Assembly (NCBI GenBank): GCA_024741835.1
Contig: JAENRP010000107.1
Span: forward strand, 1-18,646
DNA from: Diplocarpon mali
Taxonomy: Eukaryota; Ascomycota; Leotiomycetes; Helotiales; Drepanopezizaceae
Direction of reading: 5' to 3'
DNA: 18,646 nucleotides
The position numbers and the translations under genes were made by a program. The notes beneath the pieces are model-generated. The model was not told the DNA's origin. It saw only the letters and a program-made list of their open reading frames with translations, and ran no database searches. Below, piece by piece: positions 9,075 to 18,325 of this stretch; positions within the stretch are counted from its first letter, which is position 1, and every line of letters starts with the position of its first letter.

Positions 9075-10634
9075 ATGGCTCACGACGACCCTCGAGAGAT
9101 ACAGGCAAAGATCGACCGGATCAAGTGTGAGTAGTAACACGCACCTACCGTTTGCCAGTCACCGCCACAGCTAACATTCTTCTCAGGCCAAGTCGAAAAT
9201 GCCAAAAATGGATATCACCCAGTATCCCCAGTTCAGCATCATCCGAGCTATAGAGGTGCCATAGAATACGCGCCGCAATAAAGATTTATTGCTAACCGGA
9301 ATCAAGCCTACCCATATCCTGCGACTCGAGGTTCAAGAGGTGGTTTCAGGGCTGCTTATAGAGGCAGTTTCAGAGGCAGAGGTGGACGATGCGTACCCAA
9401 TCGCCACAATAGCCTCATTTTGAACGGGGGTACGGCAAGTACTGGTATTGCGAACGAGAACATCTCCCCATCTACAATGGAAGCGAACCAGGGATATGTG
9501 ATCAAACAGAATGGGGGAAGCACACAGCTCATCAAGGGGGATATATACGATCAGAGCCTTGCCCGGAAGAGAAAGTTAGGACTTGAGAAGAGGCAGAAGC
9601 TGGAGCAAGCCCGAATTGAAGAGGAACTGAAGCGCTTACAATCTCGGACCGTCGTCATCGACGATATCCCCTTCAAAGTAGTCAAAGGAGGCAAGAAGCT
9701 TGCAAGAATTCCTGGTGAGGACGCAAACGAGTACTTGGTTCAGCTTAATCATTCACGCACTTACAGTACACAGGCAGCATTTCCGCCAAAGCCACCCCCA
9801 AGACGGCAGTGGTTGCAGGTGTCAGATTCACCAAGAGCAAGACCGGTCATATGTACCGTGACTCTTCCGTCAGGCTCTTCCGGTAGGATCATTCTATGGG
9901 CCTCGCACCTTGTCGAAGACGGCATCTGGCTAACAGCATCAGGATTGACCAAAGGAAGACATCGAAGACACCGTGCAAGGTGTTCAGCAATAAGGGTATT
10001 CCCTTTTCCACCAGATTAACTCCCTGCTAAAGTGGAATCGTGATCCGAATTGCAGCTAATACTCACTTTTCTAGGTTCATGCGCTATGGGGCCAGATTGT
10101 GCGTTCACTCATGACCCTTCCAAGGTAGCAGTATGCAAAACTTACATTAGCACGGGATCATGTCCAAGTAGAGATTCCTGTGACCTTTCACATGAACTGA
10201 CCCCACAGAGAACGCCGTCGTGCGTACATTTCGCCCGTGGAAACTGCTCTAATGCCAGCTGTCGCTATACCCATGTTCGGGTCTCACCAGCAGCACTGGT
10301 CTGCAATGCTTTCGGAAACTATGGTTACTGTGAGAAAGGTGCAACCTGTACAGAACGCCATGTCCACGAGTGCCCAGCCTTCAGCAATACAGGCAAATGT
10401 AACACGAAGAGATGCAGCCTGACCCATCGTGAGAAGGCGAGTGTCATGCGTAGCAACATGGCGCGTACCGAAGAGTCCACTGAGGATAACAAGGACGACA
10501 TTTCAAGTGACGAAGAGGGATTTGGAAGCGAAGACGTCGATTCTGACGAGGTTGAGGAATTCTTCAGAGAGGAGGATGGAGGAATTGACGAGGATATTCC
10601 CCAGCAACAGGACTACGTTGCCATCAGAACATAG
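9075..10634 (+). CDS. Five-finger CCCH zinc-finger protein (ZC3H3/Red5-like), six exons
   Basis: Proposed exons are 9075-9126, 9187-9255, 9307-9714, 9774-9882, 9943-9995 and 10075-10634, giving 416 residues in one frame. After MAHDDPREIQAKIDRIK comes an Arg/Gly-rich segment (GFRAAYRGSFRGRGGR, roughly residues 50-70), a charged helical stretch (LARKRKLGLEKRQKLEQARI), and FKVVKGGKKLARIPG. Five CCCH fingers follow at 224-243, 251-270, 280-297, 307-326 and 330-348, three with C-x8-C-x5-C-x3-H spacing, and then a very acidic tail. This layout matches the ZC3H3 family, whose S. pombe member Red5 acts in nuclear RNA surveillance and whose human member affects polyadenylation and mRNA export; the role here is inferred from that. 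Intron 2 (9256-9306) is the weakest call: it is 51 bp, a multiple of three, with donor GTGCCA, and it holds an in-frame TAA. Without splicing the protein stops at that TAA. Confidence 0.85.
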
Positions 10635-11160
10635 GCCCGTTGCCTCGTAGCTTCTGCTCGCAGACTTGGATTTTTTTTTTCTTTCCAGGTAAATGCGTGG
10701 AGGGCTCAAGATGGCCTCGACTTGGATGATACCCCGGACAGAAGTCCAATGTAATACTGTAGAGAATAGAAAGAAAGAAAGAAGGCCTAAAGAAGTAGCA
10801 ATAATGCAATGTATCTTATGATTCCCCTTGTCTGTCAGATGATGGTCGCCTTGAGTCGTTTTCTACTCTTTATTCTGAGCGTTGTCATGCATGAGTTCCC
10901 TCGTCTCTCCGACTAGCATCACGTCTCGCTTGTCTTGTCAGTTCTTTTGTGCAAAACTCATGCCTTTGCACTACCCTCCGCAACGTCCAAGCTGAAGTCT
11001 GGACACGGTATATGGGTATCGAGGGGAAGGATGGCGGTGAGGAATCTGTGGCAAGGGAAGTGCTCGGGAGAGGGTCTGCGCAGTGGCCATTACTGATATA
11101 ACGTGACGTGGAGGGGATTTGCGTCTTGTGCTCCCAGCAGGTCTCGACACCTGTACATGG
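10635..11160. other. 3' flank of the CCCH gene and start of the large gene-free region
   Basis: It begins with the 3' untranslated region of the CCCH gene, including a T run at 10671-10680 and AAAGAAAGAAAGAAGG near 10770-10785. From about 10.85 kb composition shifts to GC-rich DNA that continues to the right end. No gene was recognised. Confidence 0.5.
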
Positions 11161-11200
11161 CGGGACTGGACGGGACTGGACTGGAATGGAATGGACTGGA
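11161..11200. repeat. Pentanucleotide array CTGGA-type, 8 units
   Basis: Eight consecutive 5-bp units all end in GGA or GGGA: CGGGA, CTGGA, CGGGA, CTGGA, CTGGA, ATGGA, ATGGA, CTGGA. The same GGACT motif forms a purer array at 13666-13695. Confidence 0.8.
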
Positions 11201-11353
11201 TAGGGGATAGGGAATAGGGGATGCGATGAGATGTGATGTGCTGTGCTGAACCGGTTCTGCCCTGGAGTCGGGCTGTCGCCTCGCGACTCTCCAGCTGCGC
11301 GGGACGGGGCGGCGCTGCCTCGTACGCACCTGTACGGGCCGAGAGGACCGACG

Positions 11354-11378
11354 TCTTGTCTTGTCTTGTCTTGTCTTC
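11354..11378. repeat. Pentanucleotide array TCTTG
   Basis: Four perfect TCTTG units and a fifth ending in C. A pure, and so probably young, microsatellite. Confidence 0.85.
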
Positions 11379-11434
11379 TGCTGCTTGGCACGCTGCTGTC
11401 GGAGATCGGATGGGGGAGAGGGGAGTAGAGAGGT

Positions 11435-11616
11435 TGGTATAGTGTGATGTAGTATAGTGTGATATGATATAGCATGATATAGCATGATATAGCATGGTAT
11501 AGTATGGTATAGTATAGTATCGTATGATGTAGTATGATGTAGTATGATATAGTATGGTATAGTATGATGTAGTATAATATAGTATGATATAGTATGATAT
11601 ATACGATAGTATAGCA
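11435..11616. repeat. Long degenerate 5-bp-periodic TATAG/TATGA array
   Basis: About 180 bp made almost entirely of 5-bp units such as TATAG, TATGA, TGTAG, CATGA and TATGG, mostly in phase. Dimers (ATAGCATGAT, ATAGTATGAT) are themselves repeated. Antisense frames through it give long Tyr/Ile/His repeats, which I regard as an artefact of the array. It is the largest tandem array in the window and is AT-rich within GC-rich surroundings. Confidence 0.85.
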
Positions 11617-11773
11617 TGCCGGGCAAGAGAGTGTAGAGTCAGACAAAGTGGCTGGAGATCGCGAGGCAGAGGCGGAGGGGGAGGGGGGCGTACTGTTTGT
11701 CCTACAGAGTCAGGTAGAGTAGGGAGGTATTGTTTACATTCCGAGGCGCGATTGCATCATAGATCCCTCGGCT

Positions 11774-11813
11774 CTCATCTCATCTCATCTCGTCTCGTCT
11801 CGTCTCGCTTCAT
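11774..11813. repeat. Pentanucleotide array CTCAT/CTCGT
   Basis: Eight 5-bp units: three CTCAT, three CTCGT, one CTCGC and one TTCAT. The CTCAT to CTCGT switch halfway implies duplication after a point change. Confidence 0.85.
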
Positions 11814-13260
11814 CTCCAACTCCCTCTCCCATGCGCTTCTCTAGCACCGACTCGACTCGACTCCCCTCGCCCGGAGTCTCGATAGCTCTGTGGTCCCCAA
11901 GTTCGTTGCATCATCTGAAGTCGAGGTTGCAAGCCCCGACACCGAAACCCATCTTCCCAACCCCTCCGTCCTGGTCGCATGAGCGCCAAGCACACATGAT
12001 CTCTTGCCTCAGCCTGTCTCCTCCGCCTCTCTTCCTCTCCTACGCCATCCCGCCACCGGAATGAAATAAAGTGCCCAAACCGGGAATGGGCTTTGCCGCC
12101 TCGTACGGCCCGTCCTCTTGATCCTCTATACCCCCCTTTTATTCAAATGAAATGTTCAGAGCTCCACGCGTCAGGATAACGTGAAGATCTAATCCGACAC
12201 AATATATAACTCAAGAGTTATATCCTTCTGCTGCGGGAATGATAATGTAGTATAATATGTCATGGTGTGGTAGGGGACAGTGCCGAGGTATCGCCCCCCT
12301 GCCCACCCCCAGAGCTATAAGGATGCCGATAAAAACAACGATCGCACCGTCCCCGTACGAGCTCATGCCGCGAGAGAGGCATCCCGGAGAGGAAGAGGAG
12401 AGAAGGCGTGGGAAAAGAGGAGAGGAAATGGTGAGGTGAGATAGGCGAGATAGGCGAGACGACTCGAAGGGAAAGCTATGGTACTTCCACTTCTAGAACG
12501 GACAGGGAACAGGAAATAGGCAAGGCAGGAAGGCAAGAGGGCAGAGGCGAAAAGGAGAAGGAGACGGAGGAGAAGAGAGATGCCACAAGGCGAGAGGCAG
12601 GGATACCCAAGCATCGATACCTCGGGGGCGGGAGAGGGGAAGAGGAGGGGGATACCCAGATCTCCATGACCTGGGGACTAGGACTGGGATTTCGGTTTAT
12701 CGTCCCTTGGACTGCTTCTTTCTAGTTCCCGACCTTCTGACTCTGCTTCTTCGCCTTCTTTTTCTTTCACGGGGGGAGGAAGGGGAAGGGCGGGGCTTAC
12801 TCCTCGTCGGCCCGGCTTGGTTGCACTTTATGATCTTCCCAGATCAACCGTTGATCTTGGGTATTTCTAGTGTCGGCCGCTGCCTGGGAGGCGAAGCAAA
12901 CCCCCCTCGCCCATAAACCAGGCTTCCCCTGGGTTTCTGGATCGGAGATGAGATGAGATATGAGATGAGACGAGTCGGGGTGAGGAGAGAGCTTCCGCTT
13001 CGAAGATCTGACGGCATGCCGATCCGATGACCTCTTTCTGTGTCCTTGCTGCATGGGGCGCAGATCGCCGGACAGGAACCAGATCAGATCTGTGCTTGCC
13101 AGTATTTCTGCGCCGGTAATTGCTGCGCAGCGACGCGGACAGGGACGCGTCCCTGCGAACAAGATCGGTACATGCATGGACCGAGTAAATCCGTAGGTCT
13201 GGTATTGCTCGCGACCTGTGCCGAGCGCTCGCTTCACGCCGCGAGAGCAGACAACAGCAG
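11814..13260. other. GC-rich gene-free region with purine/pyrimidine-skewed tracts
   Basis: No convincing gene. Several segments are strongly strand-skewed: GA-rich at 12370-12660 and CT-rich near 12700-12775. Tandem units include GAGATAGGC-type repeats near 12437-12460 and GAGAT-type pentamers near 12945-12973. A 9-bp-arm palindrome lies at 12204-12223. Confidence 0.5.
12204..12223. repeat. Perfect inverted repeat with 9-bp arms
   Basis: ATATAACTC and GAGTTATAT flank AA. This is an AT-rich near-palindrome that could be a dimeric transcription-factor site, or a stem-loop if transcribed. It adjoins AT-rich sequence within GC-rich DNA. Confidence 0.5.
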
Positions 13261-13320
13261 GAGAGGAGAGGAGAGGCGAGGAGAGGAGAGGCGAGGCGAG
13301 GAGGGGCGACGAGAGGCGGG
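13261..13320. repeat. Pentanucleotide array GAGAG/GCGAG, 12 units
   Basis: Exactly twelve 5-bp units without indels: GAGAG five times, GCGAG three times, and GAGGG, GCGAC, GAGAG and GCGGG variants towards the right end. It is an all-purine strand apart from scattered C. Confidence 0.85.
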
Positions 13321-13665
13321 ATGGCGAGAAGAATTGAGGATCAAGAGGCCGGGGACCAGAACAAGTCCCGCGCGGCGTGTGAAGCAGAGAGACAGAAGCA
13401 ATCACGTCACGCAAGCCGATCGATGCTCTGCCTCTTCACGAGAGGTACGTATCATAATACTCGTGGAAAGAAGAGTGTCACCTGGAGGGTGCGTAGTCGA
13501 GGTAGTCCGAGCAGCGCGTGCAGAGGCTCGACGGTAGGAATGAATCTTGTCTGGGCGAGAGAGGGGCTCCTGGTCACGTTCTGGGAATTGATCAAATGGT
13601 ATATACACATTGCCCCGCGGTCCCTGGCGTGTTGCGTTATCTTATCCTCTCCTCTCCACGTCGCG
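13321..13665. other. Gene-free spacer between two pentamer arrays
   Basis: GC-rich DNA without a convincing gene. GGTACGTATC near 13445 fits a fungal intron donor, but no matching coding exon was found. Confidence 0.4.
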
Positions 13666-13695
13666 TGACTGGACTGGACTGGACTGGACTGGATT
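13666..13695. repeat. Pentanucleotide array GGACT
   Basis: Four perfect GGACT units at 13671-13690, preceded by TGACT and followed by GGATT. A pure microsatellite whose motif recurs in diverged form at 11161-11200. Confidence 0.85.
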
Positions 13696-13862
13696 GTACT
13701 GTGTACGTCCCAAGGTTCGTGAGTTCCACGTCCCACCCCCCACTCACCGCTAGTCTCGTGCGTAGGGGACGACGGCATCCCACGAGGAAGAAACGGGTTT
13801 CGTGCGCCGCTCGTGCGGCGCGTGGGGCGGCGTGGAGACTGGTGTCTTGGATGTGTCGTGAT

Positions 13863-13864
<2 letters not shown>

Positions 13865-13896
<32 letters not shown>
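13865..13896. repeat. Dinucleotide array (TC)n
   Basis: About fifteen TC units ending in TT. Polypyrimidine dinucleotide tracts are frequent in promoters and leaders of filamentous-fungal genes; the mirror GA tract at 18141-18250 has the opposite strand bias. Confidence 0.9.
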
Positions 13897-13900
<4 letters not shown>

Positions 13901-15465
13901 CGTTACTTTTTTCTGTCCCTTTCCCCCCTTCTCCCCGGGGGATTAGTAGACTCTTATGGTTAGTCGTGGTGACTGTTGATCGGTGATTTTTGCTTTTTTG
14001 TTCTTCCGGGCGGAGGGGAGGGCTGAGCCGTAGGCGGAGCTGCTGCAGGCTGCACGTCTCCGAGCGGGAAAAGGTCAGGAGGCAAGGCAAGGGAAGGTTG
14101 GTAGAGGGGAAGAGGTATGTATCCAGAGATTCCCAACCCCCCCAGATGGAGATGGACGGCGATTTGCTATGTACTGGTGCTGCCCTGCCTCCCATCTGCC
14201 TCTCTCGCCCTGCCTTGCTCGGACAGGACAGAGACGGACTGCTGGGCCCCCGAGCTATCTCTTGCTTGTCCTGCACTGCGAAGCTCCGGCAGTGACAGTT
14301 CGTGCCGTTTGGGCCGGGAGATCTGAGCTTCCGCTTATTCGCGATCGGAGGGTTAGAGCAGGTTGATTGGGGAGGTCGATGAGCAGAGCACAGCACCGTA
14401 CCCGTACCGCACTGTGGCGCAACACAGAGCACCGAGGTACCAGGTCAGTTCGGTGACTCCACGGGAGTAAGTAGTGCAATCACTGGCCACGATATCCTGT
14501 GTTAGTCCTTCATACGAGGAAGCGGGAAGGCGAAGCGGAAACAAGCTTGCAGCCAGAGAGCGCTTCCTGTCTCACGCCTGACCGACAATTGGATTGTGCG
14601 CTCTCCGTTTGGCCTGTTTGCCCTCCCTCGCCCGCCGCTCTCCTCCATACAGTCATCATGTAGAGTATCGCACAGTATCGCACAGTGTAGTAGTGTAGTC
14701 GTGTTTCCCCCCCACAACCCCCAGGTCCCGAAATAGCACCTGGCGGTGTGTTTCCGGCAACAGACCCTGAGACCCGTCCGCCTCCGCTGTCGAGGCACGC
14801 GGGTGAAGCCCTCGTGAGAGAAAGGAGCCGCTCGGCTGCCTGTTGTTCGTGTTGCCAGCCACTCAAGTTGTGCGGCGTGAAGATTTCTCGGTCGCGGCGG
14901 ATCCACTTGCTCCCTACGATGAGCCTGCGGGAGATTCACCGCCCTCTGCCGTTGGTTGATTTAAATTTCTGTTCGGGGCTGGGCCGCGGCCTCGGGTAGC
15001 GGGGCTCGCTCGGTATTGGATCTTCTCGTCTCGTCTCGCCTGGTCGTTGGGTATGCGATACGGAAGTCTGGGCTTGTCGCGGCTCGCAGATAGATGGTCG
15101 GTAGATGGGATGAGGCCAAGGGGGAGGGGCGAAACTCGATCCGAGAGACGATGCCGTCATACGCGCCATTCGTGATCTGCGAGCGATTATGCGCCGGCAT
15201 TTGGCAGGTTGTCGAGAGGGATCCCGTGTCGAGACAAGACTGGAGGGGGAGAGCATGTCTACGCTGGCTAGGCCGGAGGAGCCAAACACCGGCCTGGACT
15301 GAGGGCAGGATTTTCCCGGAGCTCGCAATCTGCACAGATCGCATCTGATTTAAGGTCGGGCGCCAGGGTCGGCCCTTGCTCTGCTCGGAGCAGGGAAACA
15401 AGAGAGGAGAGCGGCTCTTCCGGCTGCCAACAATAATCCATGTCCGGCACCTACCTCGAGCCCTG
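13897..15465. other. GC-rich gene-free region
   Basis: No gene recognised. Short direct repeats occur, such as the doubled GTATCGCACA near 14666-14685, GGCAAGGCAAGGGAAGG near 14082-14098, and CTCGTCTCGTCTCG near 15023-15040. Open frames are long on both strands, but they overlap one another, have biased composition and show no recognisable domain. Confidence 0.5.
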
Positions 15466-15485
15466 GAGACGAGACGAGACGAGAC
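15466..15485. repeat. Pentanucleotide array GAGAC, 4 units
   Basis: Four perfect GAGAC units. This is the reverse complement of the GTCTC motif in the array at 11774-11813, so the same sequence family occurs in both orientations. Confidence 0.85.
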
Positions 15486-15526
15486 GGGCATAGCAGCGGC
15501 GCAGGACCACCGCACGGGACATCCTG

Positions 15527-15600
15527 TGGAGGAGGAGGAGGAGGAGGAGATGGAGGAGGAGGAGGTGGAAGTGGAGGTGGAGGTGGTGGAGGGGGTGGTG
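15527..15600. repeat. GGA/GGT trinucleotide tract
   Basis: A run of GGA units shifting to GGT/GGAGGT towards the right. The antisense frame reads Ser/Thr-rich and forms the middle of a 450-codon open frame that I reject as a gene. The G-rich strand could form a G-quadruplex or triplex-type structure. Confidence 0.85.
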
Positions 15601-16535
15601 CACGGCGGTGCCGACGTAACGGGGAGAGGGGTGTGTCTATCCTGCTGGCCGCACGCGCGATAGCCGAATATGGATGGAGAACATGTCCGTATGCGTAGAC
15701 TGTCTAAACCGCACACCATCTGTACACAAGGGCCTTGCGAGGGGAACCAAGGGATTGATCCGTACCTATCGCTTGCAACAGAGGCATCGTGTCGTCCGGG
15801 CATTGCGAATTGCCCTGGCCGTTGGGTACGGGTGCGATTGTTCTTGGGTCGCAGCATGGCATGTCCTCGAGCGGCCACCCACGTAGGGACGTACCGTACC
15901 TGATGTACGGAGAGTCCCATGTCTGCATGTACAGGACTGGATATGGCGCGGAGGCTGTGGCCGCTGTTTCTGCGACCTTGAGGCCGCAGCGCAGACGGTG
16001 CGGTGCGAGACTGAAGCCGGTGTGAATTGCAGCGCCAGGGCAATTGGCTGAGGGCGAGGGAGAGGGAGGAGGAGGAGGGGGGCTGGTTACGGTTGCCCCG
16101 GCGGCAGCGTGCCATGACGGGCATATATGCGCATGTTTGGTTGGTCGTGGAGTTGTGGATGGCCGTGAGGAGAAGAAGATGTTGCGTCTCCTCCTCAATT
16201 GCTACCCCAGGTTTTTTTTTTTGGCCTGATGGTGGCATCCGTGCCCAAGAGCATGGGGAGATCAAGGGGACAGACGGCTCATCCTGTAGATAAGCAACTA
16301 AACCACTCAACATCCCTTACATAGGGCGCCGGCTTTCTCTCCTATTCGTGTCTTGTTTGGATATAGCGCATCAGGTCTCACTCTAATGTGTACCGTGTAC
16401 AGTGTGCAGTAAGGTGCCTCGAGTAAGAATTCCAGGTACGCCTTGACAAGTACCGACCAACCTATCTACCATTAGACGGTCACTCGGAACAAAGGACGAC
16501 TCTGGAAGTTCCGCCCGCGGCAAACTGCGCTGGGG
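15601..16535. other. GC-rich gene-free region
   Basis: No gene recognised. It contains a GA-rich segment near 16048-16082 and a T run at 16211-16221. CAGGTACGCC near 16433 resembles an intron donor. Confidence 0.5.
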
Positions 16536-16606
16536 ATATTTTTTTTTATATTTTTATATTTTTATATTTTTTATTTTTTCGATTTCGATTTCGATTTCGA
16601 TTTTTT
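16536..16606. repeat. AT-rich island with TATTTT-type repeats and four TTTCGA units
   Basis: T-rich DNA with repeated TATATTTT-like units at 16536-16576, then four perfect TTTCGA hexamers (16577-16600) and a T run. It stands out sharply from the GC-rich surroundings. It could be a nucleosome-depleted promoter element or simply a microsatellite. Confidence 0.75.
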
Positions 16607-16770
16607 CCCACCTCTCCGGCGTTGATCCATTCCCAGCTGCCTGTAGCCAACCAGCGCCTCCAAGCCGAGCAGCGCAGAGCCGACGCAACGTAAACTTGGC
16701 CCCAGCGGCTGGTCATGCAATAGCGTAGCTGCAGCCTATCGGTGTATCGGGCGTAGGGGCGTCTTGTACT

Positions 16771-16810
16771 CGTACTGTACGGTACTGTAGGGTACTGTAC
16801 GGTGCAGTAC
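16771..16810. repeat. Four tandem 10-bp units of GGTACTGTAC type
   Basis: CGTACTGTAC, GGTACTGTAG, GGTACTGTAC and GGTGCAGTAC follow one another in phase. Each unit contains the partial palindrome GTAC, so the array could pair with itself; it could also be a cluster of identical protein-binding sites. Confidence 0.75.
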
Positions 16811-18060
16811 CGTAGAAGAAGCATCGTATCGTATCCATCGCTGCCCAACCCAGCTTGTGCTGGGCACGGTGTGAGATGGGCCACGGGCGTCGAAGAGTTC
16901 TTCCAAGGGACAAGAGAGCAGGCAGACGCGTTGCTGTCGCAGGATGAAGCTGCCTCTACCTTCCCTCTCCTTCCCTTACGTTCGGACAGCGCCTGACATG
17001 ACAGTAGGTGGAGGGCTGCCCTCTGTCCGTCCTGTGGTGAGGGATGTACAGGACGTTCCCATCCAAACGGAATCTCCTCGTACTGACGGCTGTCGCGGGA
17101 GAAGGAGAAGCCACTGGAGAGGCCTGTCTTTCAAGGTTCACACAGGAGACTCCTGCGGACACTGGCTCGACTCCCTTCTGGAAGTGAGTCTATTCCCACT
17201 CGCTCTCGCTGGCTGGAAGCGGAGTGGAGCAGAGGGTCTCAAGGAAACAGACAAATCGCTCCCCCACCCACAGGTACGGGACTTGGTACAGTATACGGGT
17301 AGCAGGCACCCTCTAGGCGGGTACAGAGTAGAGAAAAGCGATGTCCGAGAGGCAGAGTCAGATCTTGATTACTCTCCCCCTGCGCCTGTGACTGGCAAAG
17401 ACTATGGATGTGGAATTATCCCCGCCTCGTTGTCCCCCAAACAGGTCATCTTGACTTTCTCGACGGGGTTGGGCTCCGCATACTGTGCTATCTCGACGCG
17501 TGTTTCGTCGACTCTCGAATGATAGCCCGACCCAGCCGTATGGTCGCGGTCTGGTGCTGTCGTCTCCAGACCGAGAACGTTGACCGTACCAGCGAGGATC
17601 GAGGTCATGCTACTGTAAGCAGGGCGTAGTCGTAGTCGTAGTCGTGGTGGGGGTCGTCATCGCAGCCATGCAGTTAAGCCTTCCCTTTTGTCCCGGTGCC
17701 AGTGCATCATCTCGTGGCCCTCCTGACCTGGGAGCTAAACTCTCTCTCTGTATCAGGTATGAAGAGGGTCGGGTGTGTCTAGTGCCACCCCCTCCGCTTG
17801 GGCCGTGATTCTAGAGCCACCCAGCCACTCACCTACCTCACTTACCCTCCTGCCACGGGCCCAAGCCATCGGGTCCAGATTCAACGACGACATCCCTCAC
17901 CTCATCGATTTGTTTCCCAGGTACGTCTTACGCTCCCGACCGTCCCCGGTCGGTAGGGAGCGCCCAGCCAGACCGGGCAATATTAACGGCAGGCTTCTGT
18001 CCACTCGATGCAATATTATCATAATGATCCGCTTGACTGTCCGGGGGGGGGGGGAAGACA
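16811..18060. other. GC-rich gene-free region, possible leader exons
   Basis: No recognisable protein. A 192-codon frame starts at 16944 but shows no domain. Several donor-like sites occur (CAGGTACGGG near 17271, CAGGTATGAA near 17755, CAGGTACGTC near 17919), as would be expected if a long spliced leader crossed this region. A hexamer repeat GTCGTA lies at about 17627-17645, and a run of G at 18043-18052. Confidence 0.4.
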
Positions 18061-18069
18061 CGAGATCAG

Positions 18070-18120
18070 GCCAAGCCAAGCAAATTAAAGCAAAGCAAAG
18101 CAGAGCGAGGCAGAGCGAGA
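18070..18120. repeat. Degenerate pentanucleotide array AAGCA/GAGCG
   Basis: 5-bp units such as AAGCC, AAGCA (several) and GAGCG run in phase and grade into the GA-rich tract that follows. Confidence 0.7.
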
Positions 18121-18140
18121 GCAGAGGGCCGAGATTAGAG

Positions 18141-18205
18141 CAGAGGAAGAGAGGGAGAGAGAGAGAGGGAGAGAGAGAGAGGGAGAGGGAGAGGGAGAGG
18201 GAGAG

Positions 18206-18250
<45 letters not shown>
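18141..18250. repeat. GA-rich microsatellite (GA, GGGAGA)
   Basis: Mixed GA and GGGAGA units, ending in a nearly pure GA run of about 35 bp. It directly precedes the ambiguous base at 18254. It is a purine-only strand, able in principle to form triplex (H-DNA) structure. Confidence 0.9.
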
Positions 18251-18254
18251 TCAN

Positions 18255-18325
18255 CCCCACTAACTACTGCATGTAGTAAGCCTCCCCCCGTCCCCCCACT
18301 ATCTACTGCATGTAGTAAGCCTCCC
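18255..18325. repeat. Tandem duplication with 39-bp offset, next to an N
   Basis: CTACTGCATGTAGTAAGCCT occurs twice (from 18264 and from 18303), each copy flanked by C-rich sequence. The base at 18254 is N. The duplication may be real or may reflect an assembly join at the GA tract. Confidence 0.8.

Noticed and set aside
10885..11646. 253-codon minus-strand frame with Tyr/Ile/His repeats
   Set aside because: The repeats are the translation of the 5-bp array at 11435-11616. All three antisense phases read similarly, which a real gene would not show.
13452..14432. 326-codon open frame on the minus strand
   Set aside because: It crosses the (TC)n and GGACT arrays in antisense, is rich in Arg, Ser and Pro, and lacks any family feature.
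14961..16313. 450-codon open frame on the minus strand
   Set aside because: Its middle is the antisense of the GGA/GGT repeat, the rest has no recognisable domain, and several other long frames overlap it on both strands. GC-rich repetitive DNA yields such frames by chance.
16944..17522. 192-codon plus-strand frame
   Set aside because: It has no recognisable domain and lies in DNA where long chance frames are common; without transcripts it is not supported as a gene.
17775..18263. 162-codon frame ending in Arg/Glu repeats
   Set aside because: The Arg/Glu part is the GA tract, and the frame runs across the N at 18254.
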